Part shown: positions 12,544-24,556 of the stretch, piece after piece
How the letters are laid out: each line of letters opens with the position of its first letter
Numbering within the stretch: position 1 is the first letter of the stretch
DNA from: Liquidambar formosana
Lineage: Eukaryota > Streptophyta > Magnoliopsida > Saxifragales > Altingiaceae
Length of the DNA stretch: 64,000 bases
Assembly (NCBI GenBank): GCA_039720395.1
Contig: JBBPBK010000144.1
Coordinates: forward strand, 62,001-126,000
Reading direction: 5' to 3'
Notes under the pieces: generated by a model
Database searches by the model: none
What the model saw: only the letters and a program-made list of their open reading frames with translations
Told to the model about the DNA's origin: nothing
Made by a program: the position numbers and the translations under genes

Positions 12544-12744
12544 TAACTTAGCCCCCGAATCCAATTTTCTGGTTTTAAAGACTTTGCCTTTCCTTTTAAA
12601 ATGGAGTCATGAGGTTTTGGAAATAAAACATTTTTACGGTTTTCCTCTTTTCCTTAAAAAATGAGGTGGCGACTCCCTTTTTGTTTGTTGTCTTTCACCT
12701 ATTTTTGCCAAACCCTTGTGGGCCACTTCCTAGGGTTCACAGTT

Positions 12745-12762
12745 TGGCGACTCCGCTGGGGA
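12745..12762 (+). other. Primer binding site of element C
   Basis: TGGCGACTCCGCTGGGGA directly after the LTR end. From memory this class of site is that of Tat/Ogre elements primed by tRNA-Arg. The same 18 bases occur at 47556-47573 (minus) in A and at 23744-23761 in the second C copy. Confidence 0.85.
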
Positions 12763-13902
12763 TATAGAGGGCTAGACTCATTTAATTTGATTGGGCTAAA
12801 TTAATTTCTTTATTGTTTAATAAAATCAATCACTTGCATCCGCTTGATTGTGTGCTTTCATTTATTGCATTGTGTGCGCAATTGTTGCATGATCACTCGA
12901 TTGTCCCTCGATGTATCCTTGCCAACTGATAGCCTAATTCGACCTTGGTTTTCCTGATTCCATGTGTTGGGCAAAGCTATCAAACCTCTCTTGCCAAGTA
13001 CCCTTGGGTATATCAAATGGATCAATCACGTACTGCTGGACCCACGCGGCATTCCTGATGTCACATGTGGTTAGGTATAAAGATTGATACAAGCAAAGTT
13101 GAGGACCCTAGCCTACCGTCTTAAAAGAAAGAAATACATGTAATAGGCCCTCTAGGACATTATTGAATCACCCTTATGCACACACTTTGCTGTAATGTTA
13201 TGCTGCCAAATTTTGGTGAGATGTGATGAGTGCTTGTGTTTGCTTTAACTATGGGTAATGATCAAGAATTAATATTATGTGGCCTCACCTGCATACTTTA
13301 ACAAGTACCTCCACCCTTCACCCAAGGGGCCCCCTAAAGGAAGGAGGGGAGTGACTAATTAAAGGTGTATGAGTTGAGACTATTTAAATCATGGGCTTTA
13401 AAGTAAAATAATAGGGGCTTGTCTGGAATGAAAAGTTTGATCAAAGGTTAGGAAGTAGGGGCTCATTTATCTTTATGTCCTTAGTATGTCACCTCACCCT
13501 TCGTCTTAAGGGACACTTTTAAGGATGAGGTGTCCAACTAAGGAGATATCATGTTTGGACCTAGCCCATTAGTTTGCCTACACATGTTGCATTGTCACAA
13601 TTGGGGAAAAGAAACTTTTGATTGCTTTGTAATGGTTAATGGGTAGAACCTAAAGCTAAGTGACTCACTTTCATGTCTTTAGTATGTCACCTTACACTTC
13701 AAGGTACCCTTGGGGGTGAGATGTCTAACTAAGGGCATACTTTATCAGACCACACTTATCAAATTTAGTGCAGTCATGGAAATCTTGTTAAAATATTTTT
13801 GGTCATTGCCTAAAAAGCGGATTTTGTTCTTAGAAGAGGGCTGGATTAAACCCGTGGAATCTTCTAGAGGTTAAAGATTAGAGCGGAACCCATTATCACT
13901 TC
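12763..13902 (+). other. Leader of element C
   Basis: No open frame of note. It holds the block shared with A and D (ACCCTTGGGTATATCAAATG, then CACGTACTGCTGGACCCACG, near 13000-13060). Two similar segments of about 80 bp, near 13478-13555 and 13672-13742, both carry TTAGTATGTCACCT and a TGTC-AACTAAGG end, which looks like an internal duplication. Confidence 0.6.
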
Positions 13903-14562
13903 ATGGCTGGAGCTGGCAATGCAATATTGGAAGAAATCAAGGGAATGCTTTGTGAGATCATACAAAAGTCGAATGATATCTTGGCGATTGTTTAAGTTAT
14001 TCCTCAAGCCCAATTCGAGCCTGTGAATCATCATGAGCCTAATTCAGGGGCTACCAAGTCCCAGAGAATCAACATAGTAGATTTGAAAGTCCAAACTATC
14101 AAGAAGAAGCCTCGCCAATTCACTGAGTTATACATGCCACTTGAGAAAGTGCTTGAAAAGCTAAAGAACCGAGGCCTATTGAAACCTCTTGACCCAAGGC
14201 CACCACCTAGCCCTTTGCCCAAGAACTACAATGAAAATGAATTCTGCAAGTTCCACCAAACCAAGGGCCACCAAACCAACTGCTGCTTCCGCCTTAGGCA
14301 TGAGATCCAAGACCTCATTGACCGTGGAGTAATCAATTTTCCCAAACCAACCAATAATCCAAATACTCTTCAAAGTTCTTCCATGAACCCATTTTTGGCC
14401 ACTGTAAACCCAATCTTTCCAGCCCAACCAAATGCCAATCCACCGAGATCTCTTGTTGTAATTAAGCAAGAATTTCCAATTCATGGCCTGTATCATTCAG
14501 AGGACACTCAAACTCTTGCTAGCATGGGGGTTCTTGATTGTGAGGGACTTTACGAGGCTTAA
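13903..14562 (+). pseudogene. Broken gag-like ORF of element C
   Basis: From ATG 13903 the frame gives 30 codons, then an in-frame TAA at 13993-13995, then stays open to the TAA at 14560-14562. The second part carries TELYMPLEKVLEKLKNRGL and DPRPPP, and a knuckle-like CKFHQTKGHQTNCCFRL (C-x2-H-x4-H-x4-C), the same order as in gag of A and B. The capsid core (retrotransposon gag domain) that precedes this in A and B is absent, and nothing of protease or pol follows. The piece seems a remnant of gag spacer and nucleic-acid-binding part. Confidence 0.75.
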
Positions 14563-17040
14563 GGAACCTTTAACGCTCATGGGGATTTGGATAATGTCGG
14601 CCGCACAAGTCAAGATGAAGAAAAGAAGAATTTGATGCCTTGAGGTTTTTGGGAAAGATAATGAGTTTTTTTTCTTGGTGCTTATTGCTACACTAATTCT
14701 ATCATGACTATCCATGATAAAGTGTTTAGGTTTTTTTTTTCTAGTTATTTGATTGTTTTCATCCTCCAAGTCAAATGTCCTTTGAGTCTTTTGAGTCCTA
14801 GTTATTATCGAGTCAAGATTTTCAATGTGTTTTTCTTCATTCCTTTAATAAGATATTTGATTTCAAGAATTCCATTGTCTCTCTATTTCTCTTCTTATTA
14901 ATCAATTGACAATCAAAGTGGCATGAAAAGATTTCCTAAGAGGCTCAAAAGCTCATTCCACTAAAGGAGCAAATGATTAATGAACTACGACTAATTGACT
15001 AGGAAATATGGGAAAGCTTAAAAATAGTAAACATAAAGGACCACCCACCCACCATACTGCATGAAGACATTGGTCAAATAATTAAAGAAGGTCTCGAAGC
15101 CCTTGCAAGAAGCAATTCAAAGATCAAGTGAAGAAATCAACTAGCGTAGCTTGAGCTTTTCGAGATGTCTACTTCCCTCTCCCTTAAAAGAAAAAAAATC
15201 AAAAGAAAGAAAAAATTATGAAAAGAAAAGAAAAATGAAAGAGAAAAAAAAAAGTACAAAAGGAAAGGAGAGGGAAGGGGTCAACATATATCTAAGAGCA
15301 CTAAGAAAGAAGATCAACAACAATCAAAAGAAGACTTTGTGATTAAGAAGACTAGATCATCCGTTCGAGGAATGCAAAGAAGAGTTCAAGCTAAGGTAGG
15401 GTGGTCCCTATGTGGTTATGTGTAGAGCCTAAGCTCGCTAGGTTGAAAACCTGAAAAGGCAACCTAGGCAAAATTTAGGGCTTTTAAAAAAAAAACAGAA
15501 GAAGAAAAAGAAGAAAAATTGATGAAAAAAGAAAAGTGAATCTCTTGAACTACGAGGACCTGATTCTCCACAAAAAGAAATGTTAGTTTGTTTGATTAAT
15601 GTCTTGGGAAGATCAAAGTGGAGATACGTAGGCAACCCATAGAGTTACTTTGGGTGCGGTCCAATTCATTGAAAAAAAAAAAGAAAAAAGAGAGAGAAAG
15701 AAAGGGGCTTTGCATATAACCAACCATTAAAGGCAATTCTTTGTGACTAAGTTAAGAAGAAGCAGTTTCATTGATTGAATTAGTGAGCTTAAATTACTAC
15801 ATGCCACTGAGAAAGTTAATTTGATTATTCTTCTTTTTCAATTTGTTCTTGTTTGTCTTTCTCAATTACTTCGTGTGTTCTTCCATTTTCATCCTTTGAG
15901 TCTTGTGTGTCTCCAATGGTCATCGACCTTGTCCTTTAAAAGCACTCATTCACTACAATCCATTTGTAAAGTCCATTAGATTTTGTCCTATCATATCTTA
16001 ATTTAGACTTAGACTCTTGTCATGGATTTAATGATGGAAAAGGGGTAGTAGTAACTACTAAGGAATAATTTGCCTTAGTTGTAGGCATGAGACTTTATGA
16101 GCTTGGGAGAATGGGTGTTGCTTTCTGTGAACCTAGGGCTAATTTGTCTTGCTTAGCCAAAGAGTTTGAACAAACATGATACTCTACGAACTTGGGGGCT
16201 GATTCTACTCATAGAAGAAGAAATGAAATGTGTGCTGGGGCTGGTTTGTTTAATCAGAGAACCTGAATAAATTAATGAAGAGAAGGGGCTGAGGCTTCAT
16301 GAGTTGAATTCCTTTGCACTAAGGAGAAAAGAAAAAGAAAAAGAAAAGAAAAGAGGAGAAGAAGAGCCCGCTAGGTTGAAAACCCGAAAGGGCGGCCTAG
16401 GCAAAAATTAGGGCAACCCGCTAGATTGAAAACCCATAAGGGCAATCCAGGCAAAAATTAGGGTTTTGAAAAGAAATTTCCACTCTATTCTATACCTTGA
16501 AAAAGAATCCATGGGTTTAATCAAATCCTCTTGAAATGCATTGTTTCCTAAAAAAGCTTGACCACAATTTCTGAAAGAAAAATTGCATAACTGTGCTAAG
16601 TCCGGATAAGTGACTTGAAAAGCTTTATGAGAAAAATTTGATGAAAATGATGATTGTTTCAATGTGTTTTCTTATGTGAGTCGCATGTCTTTTGGCTAAG
16701 CCACAACACATTTACAAAATAATCAATAGGAACTTTTCCCCAATCATTACAAAGACTAAGTGAAAAGATAATTTTTCAAAGTGTGAAGTTACCAAAGTAA
16801 TGTGAGAAATTTAAATTGTTTTCCTTGAAAAGGAACGAGATTTAAAGAGAAGTTTTCACCTAGAAGGGGTATGATTGTTGATTTTGTTGCATGCTAGAAA
16901 AGCTTTGATAAAATGAAAATGTGAAAGGGTTAAGCTTTGTGATTTGTGCATAGGTTGATAACATTCGACCTTCGGATTTTTTATGATATTGGTATTGAGT
17001 TGTTTGATAGTGTTTGATTTATGACATTTGTGATTTGTTT
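14563..17040 (+). other. Non-coding 3' part of element C internal region
   Basis: I see no gene. At 15430-15480 and again at 16368-16470 (two copies) stands the module GCTAGGTTGAAAACC-loop-GGC-CTAGGC known from just after pol in A (39902-39937) and B (56838-56872). It is followed by A/GA-rich runs (15487-15540, 15671-15705) and GGAGATACGTAGGCAACCC at 15618-15638, as after pol in A and B. So C keeps the post-integrase region although pol is gone. Confidence 0.6.
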
Positions 17041-17051
17041 GAATAGTTTTC

Positions 17052-17790
17052 CCCACATATTATCCACTGGTGTAACTGGTGTAGTATGTGAAGACCTTCA
17101 CCGAACGCAGTTCGGTGTAAGCTATAGATACCTCATATTATTCACCGGTTCAACTAGTGTAATATGGGAAGACCTTCATCGAACGCAGTTCGGTGTAAGT
17201 TATAGATACCTCATATTATTCACCGGTTCAACTGGTATAATATGGGAAGACCTTCATCGAACGCAGTTCGGTGTAAGTTATGGATACCTCATATTATTCA
17301 CTGGTGCAACTGGTGTAATATGGGAAGACCTTCATCGAACGCAGTTCGGTGTAAGTTATGGATACCTCATATTATTCACCGGTGCAACTGGTGTAATATA
17401 GGAAGACCTTTCATTGAACGCAGCTCGGTGTAAGTTATGGATACCTCATATTATTCACCGGTGCAACTGGTGTAATATGGGAAGACCTTCATCGAATGCA
17501 GTTCGGTGTAAGCTATAGATACCTCATATTATTCACGGGTGCAACTGGTGTAATATGGGAAGACCTTTCATCGAACGCAGTTCGGTGTAAGTTATGGATA
17601 CCTTATATTATTCACTGGTGCAACTGATGTAATATGGGAAGACCTTCATCGAACGCAGTTCGGTGTAAGTTATGGATACCTCATATTATTCACCGGTGCA
17701 ACTGGTGTAATATGGGAAGACCTTCATCGAACGCAGTTCAGTGTAAGTTATGGATACCTCATATTATTCATTGGTGCAACTAGTGAACAA
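17052..17790. repeat. Tandem array of about nine 78-79-bp units in the C 3' region
   Basis: GAAGACCTT recurs near 17090, 17168, 17247, 17325, 17403, 17479, 17558, 17639 and 17717. Every unit contains two dyads: CACCGGT-GCA-ACTGGTG, extended by CATATTA / TAATATG, and ATCGAAC-GCA-GTTCGGT. Units are homologous to those in element A at 33280-33860. The array sits just before the 3' LTR, the place where Tat/Ogre elements are known to carry variable tandem repeats. Confidence 0.92.
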
Positions 17791-18105
17791 TATGAGAAAT
17801 ATGTGTGAAGAGTTCTGTGGAACTCATGAGGAGTACCTTTGTGTGTGAGGAGTTCTGAGGAGTACCTTTGTCTGTGAGGAGTTCTGTGGAACTCATGAGG
17901 AGTATGATTGTGTGTGGAAGCTAGTTTGTGTGTGACAAGTTCTAGGGGTAGGTGGCTTCCGACCTATAGAATTCAGTGACATAGTCACCTTCTTTTTCAT
18001 ATGTTTCCCCGGTGGGTATTAATGAAATTAATTTCACCAAGCAAAAATGGGTTGTTCTTCTATCATTGGTTCACAAGTGAAACTTGTTCACCAATGAGGG
18101 GCTTC

Positions 18106-21100
18106 TGTCACACCCCATTTTTGTCACCTTAACTAGGGTACATCATTTCATGTAGGATTTTGAGTTCTTTTTTAGTCTAGTCTTTTGCATTGAGTTTCTA
18201 TGGCATTGAATATCATGTGTATGAATTTTGAAGTAATTTGGAGTTCATTTCGATAGTTGTCACACCCCATTTTTGCACCACCTTACTAGGGCTCATCATT
18301 TCATGCATGTTTTTGTTTTGTTTTTGAGTCTAGTCACTTGCATTAGTTTTCTAGAGTCACAAGGACAATGGATATGAATTTTGGTTCAAATTGGAGTTGA
18401 TCTTGAGGGATAATAAGAGCTTTTGTGACTTGAGGGGCATAATCGTCTTTTAAGTCCCAAACTTTTCATTTGACCTTGAAATGATCTCCAAATTGTCAAT
18501 TGGAGTTCATATGGATGCATAAGAGGTATTTCTAGGTTCAATTTGGTAAGTCAATGGCTCGGGATTAAAATGGCTCGATGTAGTTCAAGTTGGTTAATTG
18601 ACCCTTCCTTGGGTTAGCTCTAATTGACTCGCAATTACCAACCAAATCTTTTCAAATTGACTTTCATTAGTCATCATTTTACCCTCAAAAGTGTTTCATG
18701 AAGTTCAATTTTGATATGGCCTGATGATGAGTTTAGTGTGGTTATTTACGGATTATCCTTGAAGAATTAGTGCGAATCACAACATGAGATTTTTGGTTAA
18801 AATGAAAAGAAAATTATTTTATTAAATTAGCCATTTTTATCATGACACTAACACGTGTACGTATGTGATGAGTGTGTGTACGCACATACGATACATGTGC
18901 ATGCGTGTTAGCGGTCAATCTCCCAATTTTTATAAAAGACAATTTCCTTTTCCTATTCAGATTAGAAGTCTTTTATCATTATAAAATACCTTTTGATTAT
19001 TCTCCAAAGAAACCTAGTCCAGGAAGGAAAGGGAAACTCCAGATTTCAGCTATAAATACTCTCTTAATGTCTTTAAACAAGGGAGAGGAGAAGAGGGTTT
19101 GGGGGGAGTGAAATTCGTCATAATTCAGCAGCAGATTTTCTGAAAACCAGCAGTCATATTTTAATCATAACTTTTTCATCCGAAGTCAAAATTTGATGAA
19201 ATTGGTCTTGTTAGAAAGATAATTCAATTCTCTACAACTTTGTATTTCACAAGCTTTGTCCAAATCCAACGTTTTCATACCCAAAAACGCGATTGAAGTT
19301 GCTGCTGCTGCAAAGTGACGAAAATCACTTTTCTTTTCTCTTGTTCTCTTTTTGTTTTCTATTTTTTTTCAAAGTTGAGTTGAGTTTTGATCTCTTTGCT
19401 GTGATACCACTTTGACAAAGAGGAGGATTCGTGTTGGTTTGATTCACTCTAAAGACCTGAGGAGCCACGAACAATTACAAACACAAGGGGAGCCACTTTA
19501 TGCATTAATACTTGAGTGTTTGAGAGAGAATAAGGTATTCTCCTTCTCTATTCAAGCTTAAACTAGGTTTTCATATGGGTTAGGCTTATTGCATGTTAAA
19601 GGTAGCCTTTTTATCATGTATTAACACTCTAGCTAGTTAATATACATGGAATATCTATTGTTTATCTACTGTTTAGCATGCTTTAGGGCTGTCCTTTAGG
19701 TTTTTAATGCATAGTTATGATTCTTGTGCTCCTGTTTGTCCTTGTGCTAGGATTAGTGTCATTGCATGTTAGAGTTAGGATTTTCATCATGTTGTATTGC
19801 TTTAGTTAGTTAATATGCATGATTTAATTTCTGTTTAGTTTGGTTTTACCATGATTAAAGTATGTTTTGTATGTTTTTAAGCATATTTGTGAGTTTAGGG
19901 TTTTAGAGTCATTGTTTCGTGTTTGTTTTCATATAGCATGATAAAGTAGACTTTTTTATTGGTTTTTCTTCGTGTTTGCTGTATATGTTTTTCATATGGA
20001 GTAAACATGATAGTTTTGCATGCATGTTAGTATGTTTTAGGGTTTTTATGCATGATATGGTTCTAGGAATATGTTAGGACTTATTATTGTTCGCTGTTTT
20101 TGCTATTGGCATGCTTAGTGGATGATTTTAGGCCATAATACTATTCTGTCCAGATTTGCATGTTAGTGTTTTCGCATGGTTTTGAGCACTTGTAAGGGTG
20201 CAAATAGGTGTGGTATTTGTCCTATGGCAAATAGGGCTGCTTATGTCTGAAATAGCTAATGTTTGGAGTAATTGCGCTCAGGTAAGTGGGTGTGAAGGTG
20301 CCCCAATTCACCTTTCTTCTTAACTCATTCTCTTCTCCCTATCTAGGGTTAATTTTTAATACAAGTCTATGGTTTAATCAAAGGTTTCCTTTGTAAATAA
20401 AATTCTGGTTTTTATTAAAGTTTCCATTTTGTGGATTTCTTTCCTAAAATCAAACTTTCTATCATATTCAACTCTTTTGATCAAATAAGGAAACCTAGGG
20501 TTTTAACCATAGGTTTATATTAGGTCTTAACCCTAATTCTAATCGAACTACGTGGACTTTGATCCATGTATTTCGTTGCATGGTACGTAGGCGCTCTTCG
20601 TGAGGCTCAAGTCCGTTCTAGGATCCAAGCATCCTAGGTTTATTTTTGTTTTCTTTTCTTCTTTTTCTTTTTCTGTTTTTATGTGCTTATTATGCATGGA
20701 TGGATGAATGAAATATATGATATGCATGCAATTCTTGTGATGATATACTTGCTGATTTTTGTATGGAAAGATCTTGATTTAGCCCAAATGAACTGAGAGA
20801 CCGAAAGGGTGACATGGGTGCCTATAGGCTTTGCCTAGAACCTTCCCATGTCATAACTTAGCCTCCGAATCCCCGATTTCTTTGGTTTTCAAAAGATTGG
20901 TTTTTGCCTTTCCTTTTTTATGGAGTCATTCAAATTGTTTTCCTAAAACAAACTATTTTTAGGGTTTTCCTTGTTTCCTTTAAAAAATAAGGTGGCGACT
21001 CCTTTCCTTTTTCTTTTTCAAATCCATTTTCTTTCAATCCCTTGTGGGCCCAATTTCCAGGGTTCACAATAGTCAATAAGAACTTTTACGACTTTAAGGG

Positions 21101-23740
21101 CATAATCGTCTTTTAAGCCGTATATTTTCCATTTGACTTTGGAATGAATCCCGAGTCATTCCCTTGAGTTCATATGGTTATATAGAGTCTATATATAGGT
21201 TCGATTTGATGAACTAATGGTTTAAGATCAATTCGGCTCATAACGGTTCGAGTTGGCTAAAAGACCCTTTCTTGGTTTGCTCAAATTAACTCACAAGACC
21301 CAACAATTTTCTCTCATTTAACTTCAATTGGGCTTTATTTACATCCTAGATGTGTTTAGAAAGATCGAATTTCGATTGGGAAAGCATTCGGTTCGACCTT
21401 GTGTACAAACCCAGCTTAGCGACGGTGAGGCACCATGGTTAACCACCTTTGTAAAACCTAACCATGCACCCATGGTTAAGGATTTTTATCCCAAAATGTT
21501 TAGAAATGTGTTCCCTTTCGAAGCACGGTCGTTTTGGCTTTTATTTCGTCAAAATCGGACTTCATTTGAACATTCTAGGACTTCTGAAGCAAGAAGGAGT
21601 CAAAACCGAAGCGGACTGAAGAGAGCCCTCGGGTAACCGTCCGGGGCTGGACGGTCAGCCGTCCAAGCCCAGACGGCTAACCGTCCAGGCCTAGTTGGTC
21701 ACCCGAGAGAGTCTGTCCTCAACTCAAATTCTGACTCTTCTCTCCCTCTTTTGACGATTTCCTCCGCCATTACAACTGGTTTTCTCTTAGGAGTGTGTAA
21801 GTTTGAGTTGTTTGAGCACCAAGAGAGTCTCTAATAGCCCTAGGATCATTGTTTAATGAATTAATCTTAGCCATTGGTTTAGGGGGTCAGTTCTCTATAT
21901 AAAAGACATGATATTCAGCACATAGGGGGGCCACAAGTGCACTTTACACTTAGAGATAGAGGGAGCTACGAGTTTGGAGAGCTAGAAGGACATCAAGAGG
22001 AGGCTCTTCAACCTTAGGCAAGCAAGAAAACAAGGATTTTGAAGGCAAGGGAAGCTCTACATAAGGTAAACATACCGTCAATTGCTGAATTTAGTCTTTT
22101 TTCCTTCTTCTTCTCCTTCTTTCTTCATGATAGTTCTAATGCATGTAGTAGCTTTGCATATTGATTAAATCCAATGCTTTTGTGATGTTATATGCATGAT
22201 TTTAAGGTTATTCATGGGTTAATATGTTTGATAGTCCTTAGTTACCTAGGGTTTTGAAAGCATTATCCTTTTTATCCTTTCAAGTCATGCATGTTTCATA
22301 TAGCCTATTTGTTGTGATTATTTGGGTTTTTCTTCATCATGGTTGGTTTATATATGTGATTTGGAGTTGAGCCATGTTGGGTTTTGCATTCATATAGTTT
22401 ATTTTCTAGGGTTTTGGAGAAGTTATCATTTTCTAAGGATAATTATCCTTTTTAGGGGGTAGGGTTCTGCATAAGGGTATTCGGGAATGTGTTTAAGCAT
22501 GAAATCTCTTCTACTATGTTCTTAAGTATATATTTTATGTAAGATATGTTGATAGAACCTTCATACGAGGTGATTTCCACGTAAAATTATCTTAGGATAA
22601 TTTTGCTTAAGAAAGCTCGCCGTAAGAAGGCATATTTTCATGTTTTACATAAAATATCATACTTTTGACTTGAGTTAGCTTTGTTTGCATGCTTAATGAT
22701 ATTATTTGACATTCTCATGATTATTATAGAGTCTTTTGCATATTTCTTAGTCTTGCATGCATGTTAGAAAGCATATTCCATGTAGGAGCATACTAGGGTT
22801 TCTTGTTTCCTTTTAATTATTGCTTTTGCATAATTATTAGGATAATTTGGGGACTTTTAGTATTCTGTCCAGATTAGTGTTTTGTTCCTTTTGCATGGTT
22901 TTGGGCACGTGTAAGGGTGCAAACAGGGGCAATAATTGCCTTATTGCAAATAAGGTTGTTATCGCTTAATTTTGCTATTGCATGGAGATAATTGCACAAG
23001 GTAAGTAGGGTGTGAAAGTGCCCTAATTCACTTTTCTTAACTTTTCTTTCTTTTCTCCCTCCTAGGGTTATTTCTTAATATGGATGTATGGTGATTTCCA
23101 AAGGCTTCCTTATCAAATAAAGTACATTTTCCTCAATTGTTTCAAACTTGGTTTATTTATCAATATATTTCGAATAAGGAAACCTAGGGTTTTTACCATG
23201 AGTCTGTATTACGATTTAACCCTATTCTATTCGAACTACGTGGACTTTGATCCGTGTATTTCGCTGCATGGTACGTAGGCGCTCGTTTTGAGGCTCAAGT
23301 CCATTCTAGGATCCAAGTATCCTAGGTTTTTCTTTTCTTTTCTTTTTTCTGTTTTATTTTATTTCTTTGTTTGATTATGCATGGATGAAATGGATGGATG
23401 GGATATATGTTATGCATGCTGTATTTTATTGATTGATACTGTTTTGCATGTGATTAAGTTATTAAATTAGCCCAATCAAATTAAGAGACCAACTCGGGCG
23501 ATGTGGGTGCCTATGGGCTTTGCCCAGAACCTTCCCACATCATAACTTAGCCCCCGAATCCAATTTTCTGGTTTTAAAGACTTTGCCTTTCCTTTTAAAA
23601 TGGAGTCATGAGGTTTTGGAAATAAAACATTTTTACGGTTTTCCTCTTTTCCTTAAAAAATGAGGTGGCGACTCCCTTTTTGTTTGTTGTCTTTCACCTA
23701 TTTTTGCCAAACCCTTGTGGGCCACTTCCTGGGGTTCACA
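18106..23740 (+). repeat. 3' LTR of element C, interrupted by a solo LTR
   Basis: The two parts are 18106-18257 and 21074-23740, together 2,819 bp, matching the 5' LTR almost base for base. The interruption (18258-21073) is a family B solo LTR plus one copy of its target duplication. The purine-rich ATGAGGGG just before 18106 is a candidate polypurine tract and is also present in A and B. Confidence 0.93.
18258..21068 (+). mobile_element. Solo LTR of gypsy family B
   Basis: 2,811 bp from TGTCACACCCC to GGGTTCACA, flanked by ATAGT at 18253-18257 and 21069-21073. It matches the split B LTR at 28868-29784 plus 50880-52775 (2,813 bp) in reverse orientation. It holds a palindrome at 18848-18911 (CTAACACG / CGTGTTAG outer, CGTATGTG / CACATACG inner), a TATA box CTATAAATA at 19046-19054, a possible mini-intron 20282-20346, and the U5 stem-loop. 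No internal sequence remains, as expected after recombination between the two LTRs of a full element. Confidence 0.95.
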
Positions 23741-24556
23741 GTTTGGCGACTCCGCTGGGGATATAGAGGGCTAGACTCATTTAATTTGATTGGGCTAAAT
23801 TAATTTCTTTATTGTTTAATAAAATCAATCACTTGCATCCGCTTGATTGTGTGCTTTCATTTATTGCATTGTGTGCGCAATTGTTGCATGATCACTCGAT
23901 TGTCCCTCGATGTATCCTTGCCAACTGATAGCCTAATTCGACCTTGGTTTTCCTGATTCCATGTGTTGGGCGAAGCTATCAAACCTCTCTTGCCAAGTAC
24001 CCTTGGGTATATCAAATGGATCAATCACGTACTGCTGGACCCACGCGGCATTCCTGATGTCACATGTGGTTAGGTATAAAGATTGATACAAGCAAAGTTG
24101 AGGACCCTAGCCTACCGTCTTAAAAGAAAGAAATACATGTAATAGGCCCTCTAGGACATTATTGAATCACCCTTATGCACACACTTTGCTGTAATGTTAT
24201 CTTGCCAAATTTTGGTGAGATGTGATGAGTGCTTGTGTTTGCTTTAACTATGGGTAATGATCAAGAATTAATATTATGTGGCCTCACCTGCATACTTTAA
24301 CAAGTACCTCCACCCTTCACCCAAGGGGCCCCCTAAAGGAAGGAGGGGAGTGACTAATTAAAGGTGTATGAGTTGAGACTATTTAAATCATGGGCTTTAA
24401 AGTAAAATAATAGGGGCTTGTCTGGAATGAAAAGTTTAATCAAAGGTTAGGAAGTAGGGGCTCATTTATCTTTATGTCCTTAGTATGTCACCTCACCCTT
24501 CGTCTTAAGGGACACTTTTAAGGATGAGGTGTCCAACTAAGGAGATATCATGTTTG
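23741..24556 (+). mobile_element. Truncated second internal copy of element C
   Basis: Starting with the primer site at 23744, this repeats 12742-13560 of element C with only a few differences, then breaks at 24556 after CATGTTTG, where the first copy goes on to GACCTAGC. The LTR at 18106-23740 therefore serves as 3' LTR of one copy and 5' LTR of the next. Confidence 0.88.

Larger units (their letters stand above)
9922..12741 (+). repeat. 5' LTR of element C
   Basis: 2,820 bp, from TGTCACACCCC to GGGTTCACA. Recognisable parts in order: GC-rich palindrome 10628-10709; TATA box CTATATAAAG 10895-10904; a first good splice donor AAG|GTAAAC near 11064; a possible 65-nt intron 12001-12065 (GTAAGT to CCTAG); the cross-family block with TACGTGGACTTTGATCC and TACGTAGGCGC at 12237-12284; a U5 stem-loop at 12500-12543. 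Confidence 0.93.
9922..24556 (+). mobile_element. Non-autonomous gypsy element C with a tandem truncated second internal copy
   Basis: Order on the plus strand: 5' LTR 9922-12741, tRNA primer site, 5.36 kb internal region with only a broken gag, 3' LTR 18106-18257 plus 21074-23740 (2,819 bp, split by a solo LTR), then a second internal start 23741-24556 that again begins with the primer site and stops abruptly. The two LTRs differ at roughly 17 sites by eye, mostly transitions. No protease, RT, RNase H or integrase is present, so it must have used enzymes of a relative. The internal-LTR-internal order is typical of recombination between copies. Confidence 0.85.

Noticed and set aside
17021..17401. 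Protein of 126 residues with internal repeats
   Set aside because: It is only the tandem array read in one frame, since the unit length happens to allow an open frame; no start context or conservation supports it.
17052..17790. CRISPR-like array of regularly spaced repeats
   Set aside because: The whole 79-bp unit is repeated, with no unique spacers, and the setting is a plant retrotransposon.
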